Shown: positions 63,160 through 64,000 of the stretch, piece by piece
Layout: each line of letters starts with the position of its first letter
Numbering within the stretch: the stretch's first letter is position 1
Source: Pseudomonas brassicacearum subsp. neoaurantiaca
Lineage (GTDB): Bacteria; Pseudomonadota; Gammaproteobacteria; Pseudomonadales; Pseudomonadaceae
DNA: 64,000 bases
Assembly: GCF_013608025.1 (NCBI RefSeq)
Contig: NZ_VDLV01000004.1
Location: 124,001-188,000 of the forward strand
Direction: 5' to 3'
Notes under the pieces: generated by a model
The model's database searches: none
What the model saw: only the letters and a program-made list of their open reading frames with translations
What the model was told of the DNA's origin: nothing
Position numbers and translations under genes: made by a program

Positions 63160-63948
63160 ATGCCCGCCCTACCCTGGCCATACCTGGCCCTTCTCTCGGC
63201 CGGTTATGCCATGGCCCTGGCCTATGGTCATCTCACCTGGACCGCAGCCATCTCTATCGCACTGTTGCTGTTCACCGGGTTTGCGGTTCGCCAACAAAAG
63301 ATGCCCGTCGGGCAATTTCTCGGACATTGTTTGTTCCTGGTATTGGCGATCGCGCTGGCGCTGCACTGGATGCCGGGCTTTTTCAACGGGCGGGCCATCG
63401 CGGCGCAACGTTTCACCGATGACGCCGCACGGTTTGCCATGTATTTGAACCAGGACAAGCCGTTGATCGGCTTCTGGCTGCTGCTGGCCTGCCCGTGGAT
63501 CGTCGGCCGGCGCCCGTTTCGCTGGTCCATCTACGCCACGGTGGCAGGGCTGTGCTTGAGCACCACACTGGCCTTGGGCGGGGCCCTGCTGCTGGGCATG
63601 ATCCAATGGGCGCCGAAATGGCCGGACCAGGCCTGGCTCTGGGTGCTCAATAATCTTTTATTGGTGACGCTGGTGGAGGAAGCGCTGTTTCGTGGCTACA
63701 TTCAAGGAGGCCTGAGCCGGTGCTTCAAGCTTCTGCGCCACGGCGAATCCCTGGCGCTGATCCTGTCCTCGTTGTTATTCGGCCTGGTGCATGCTGGCGC
63801 GGGATGGCATTGGGTTTTGTTGTCGGGCCTGGCCGGGATCGGTTATGGACTGGCCTATCGGTTTGGCGGCCTGGGTGCCGCCATTGCCACGCACTTTGGC
63901 TTGAACCTGCTTCATTTCGCCCTATTTACCTACCCGATGCTGGCGTGA
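63160..63948 (+). CDS. CPBP family intramembrane glutamic endopeptidase
   Basis: A 262-aa multi-pass membrane protein with about seven hydrophobic segments. The CPBP/Abi protease motifs are present: motif 1 EExxxR as VEEALFRGYIQGG near residue 172, motif 2 FGLVHAG, and motif 3 HFGLNLLHF (HxxxN). CPBP proteins process membrane substrates or act in bacteriocin self-immunity; no bacteriocin gene is adjacent, so a housekeeping role is more likely. It starts after the acnA terminator with its own promoter. Confidence 0.88.
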   Translation: MPALPWPYLALLSAGYAMALAYGHLTWTAAISIALLLFTGFAVRQQKMPVGQFLGHCLFLVLAIALALHWMPGFFNGRAIAAQRFTDDAARFAMYLNQDKPLIGFWLLLACPWIVGRRPFRWSIYATVAGLCLSTTLALGGALLLGMIQWAPKWPDQAWLWVLNNLLLVTLVEEALFRGYIQGGLSRCFKLLRHGESLALILSSLLFGLVHAGAGWHWVLLSGLAGIGYGLAYRFGGLGAAIATHFGLNLLHFALFTYPMLA

Positions 63949-64000
63949 TAGCGACAGGAAAAAATAACTTCAATTAAAACCTGACGCCGCCGACAACCTT
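63949..64000. other. Right edge of the window
   Basis: Non-coding so far as can be seen; the next gene starts beyond 64000. Confidence 0.4.

Overview
The window is GC-rich Pseudomonas chromosome, almost certainly from the P. fluorescens group. Three things point there: densely packed gamma-proteobacterial core genes, two families of Pseudomonas-type REP/REPIN palindromes in the intergenic gaps, and long runs of genes in an order I recall from P. aeruginosa (rssB/rssC-tal-dusA, mlaA, queF, copRS; lolCDE-pilZ-sthA-apbE-gap-mfd; nagZ-mtnP-psrA-lexA-sulA-topA-fadAB; tusA-rlmM-acnA). I see no rRNA, tRNA, CRISPR array, prophage, insertion sequence or replication origin.

Region by region. 1-4.3 kb: a dicarboxylate/glutamate symporter running off the left edge, a divergent HypT-like LysR regulator, the remnant of a second LysR gene cut off by a REPIN, a small unknown gene, and a BrnT/BrnA toxin-antitoxin pair. 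4.3-8.1 kb: a radical-SAM plus DUF4130 DNA-repair pair behind a LexA-box match, then a YhfG/Fic toxin-antitoxin pair and a PPP-type phosphatase. 8.2-18.2 kb: dusA, transaldolase, the RssB/RssC stress-signalling pair, mlaA, a catalytically degenerate HAD protein, queF, and a copper module (cupredoxin divergent from CopR/CopS with a CopR-box match between them). 18.3-27.4 kb: the Lol lipoprotein exporter, a PilZ protein, a phosphodiesterase, transhydrogenase, ApbE and an MHS-family carboxylate transporter. 27.4-38.6 kb: a long-form GAPDH, mfd, csiV-like, a SNF2 helicase, mtnP, nagZ and psrA. 38.7-49 kb: the lexA-sulA SOS operon, topA, fadBA and uspA. 49-64 kb: ABC-F protein, Slt, an exporter, pdxB, MATE pump, tusA, rlmM, acnA and a CPBP protease.

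Regulatory logic visible in the DNA: SOS boxes precede lexA-sulA and the radical-SAM/DUF4130 pair. PsrA-type boxes lie before psrA itself (two in tandem) and upstream of fadBA. A CopR box sits between the cupredoxin and copRS. brnT has an operator-like palindrome over its -10 and appears to be leaderless. The strongest leads for something not yet described are the SOS-linked radical-SAM/DUF4130 pair, a structured candidate small RNA with its own terminator between fadB and a small membrane protein gene, and the brnT leader arrangement. Most of the window is ordinary core genome, and I do not see a large undescribed multi-gene system.
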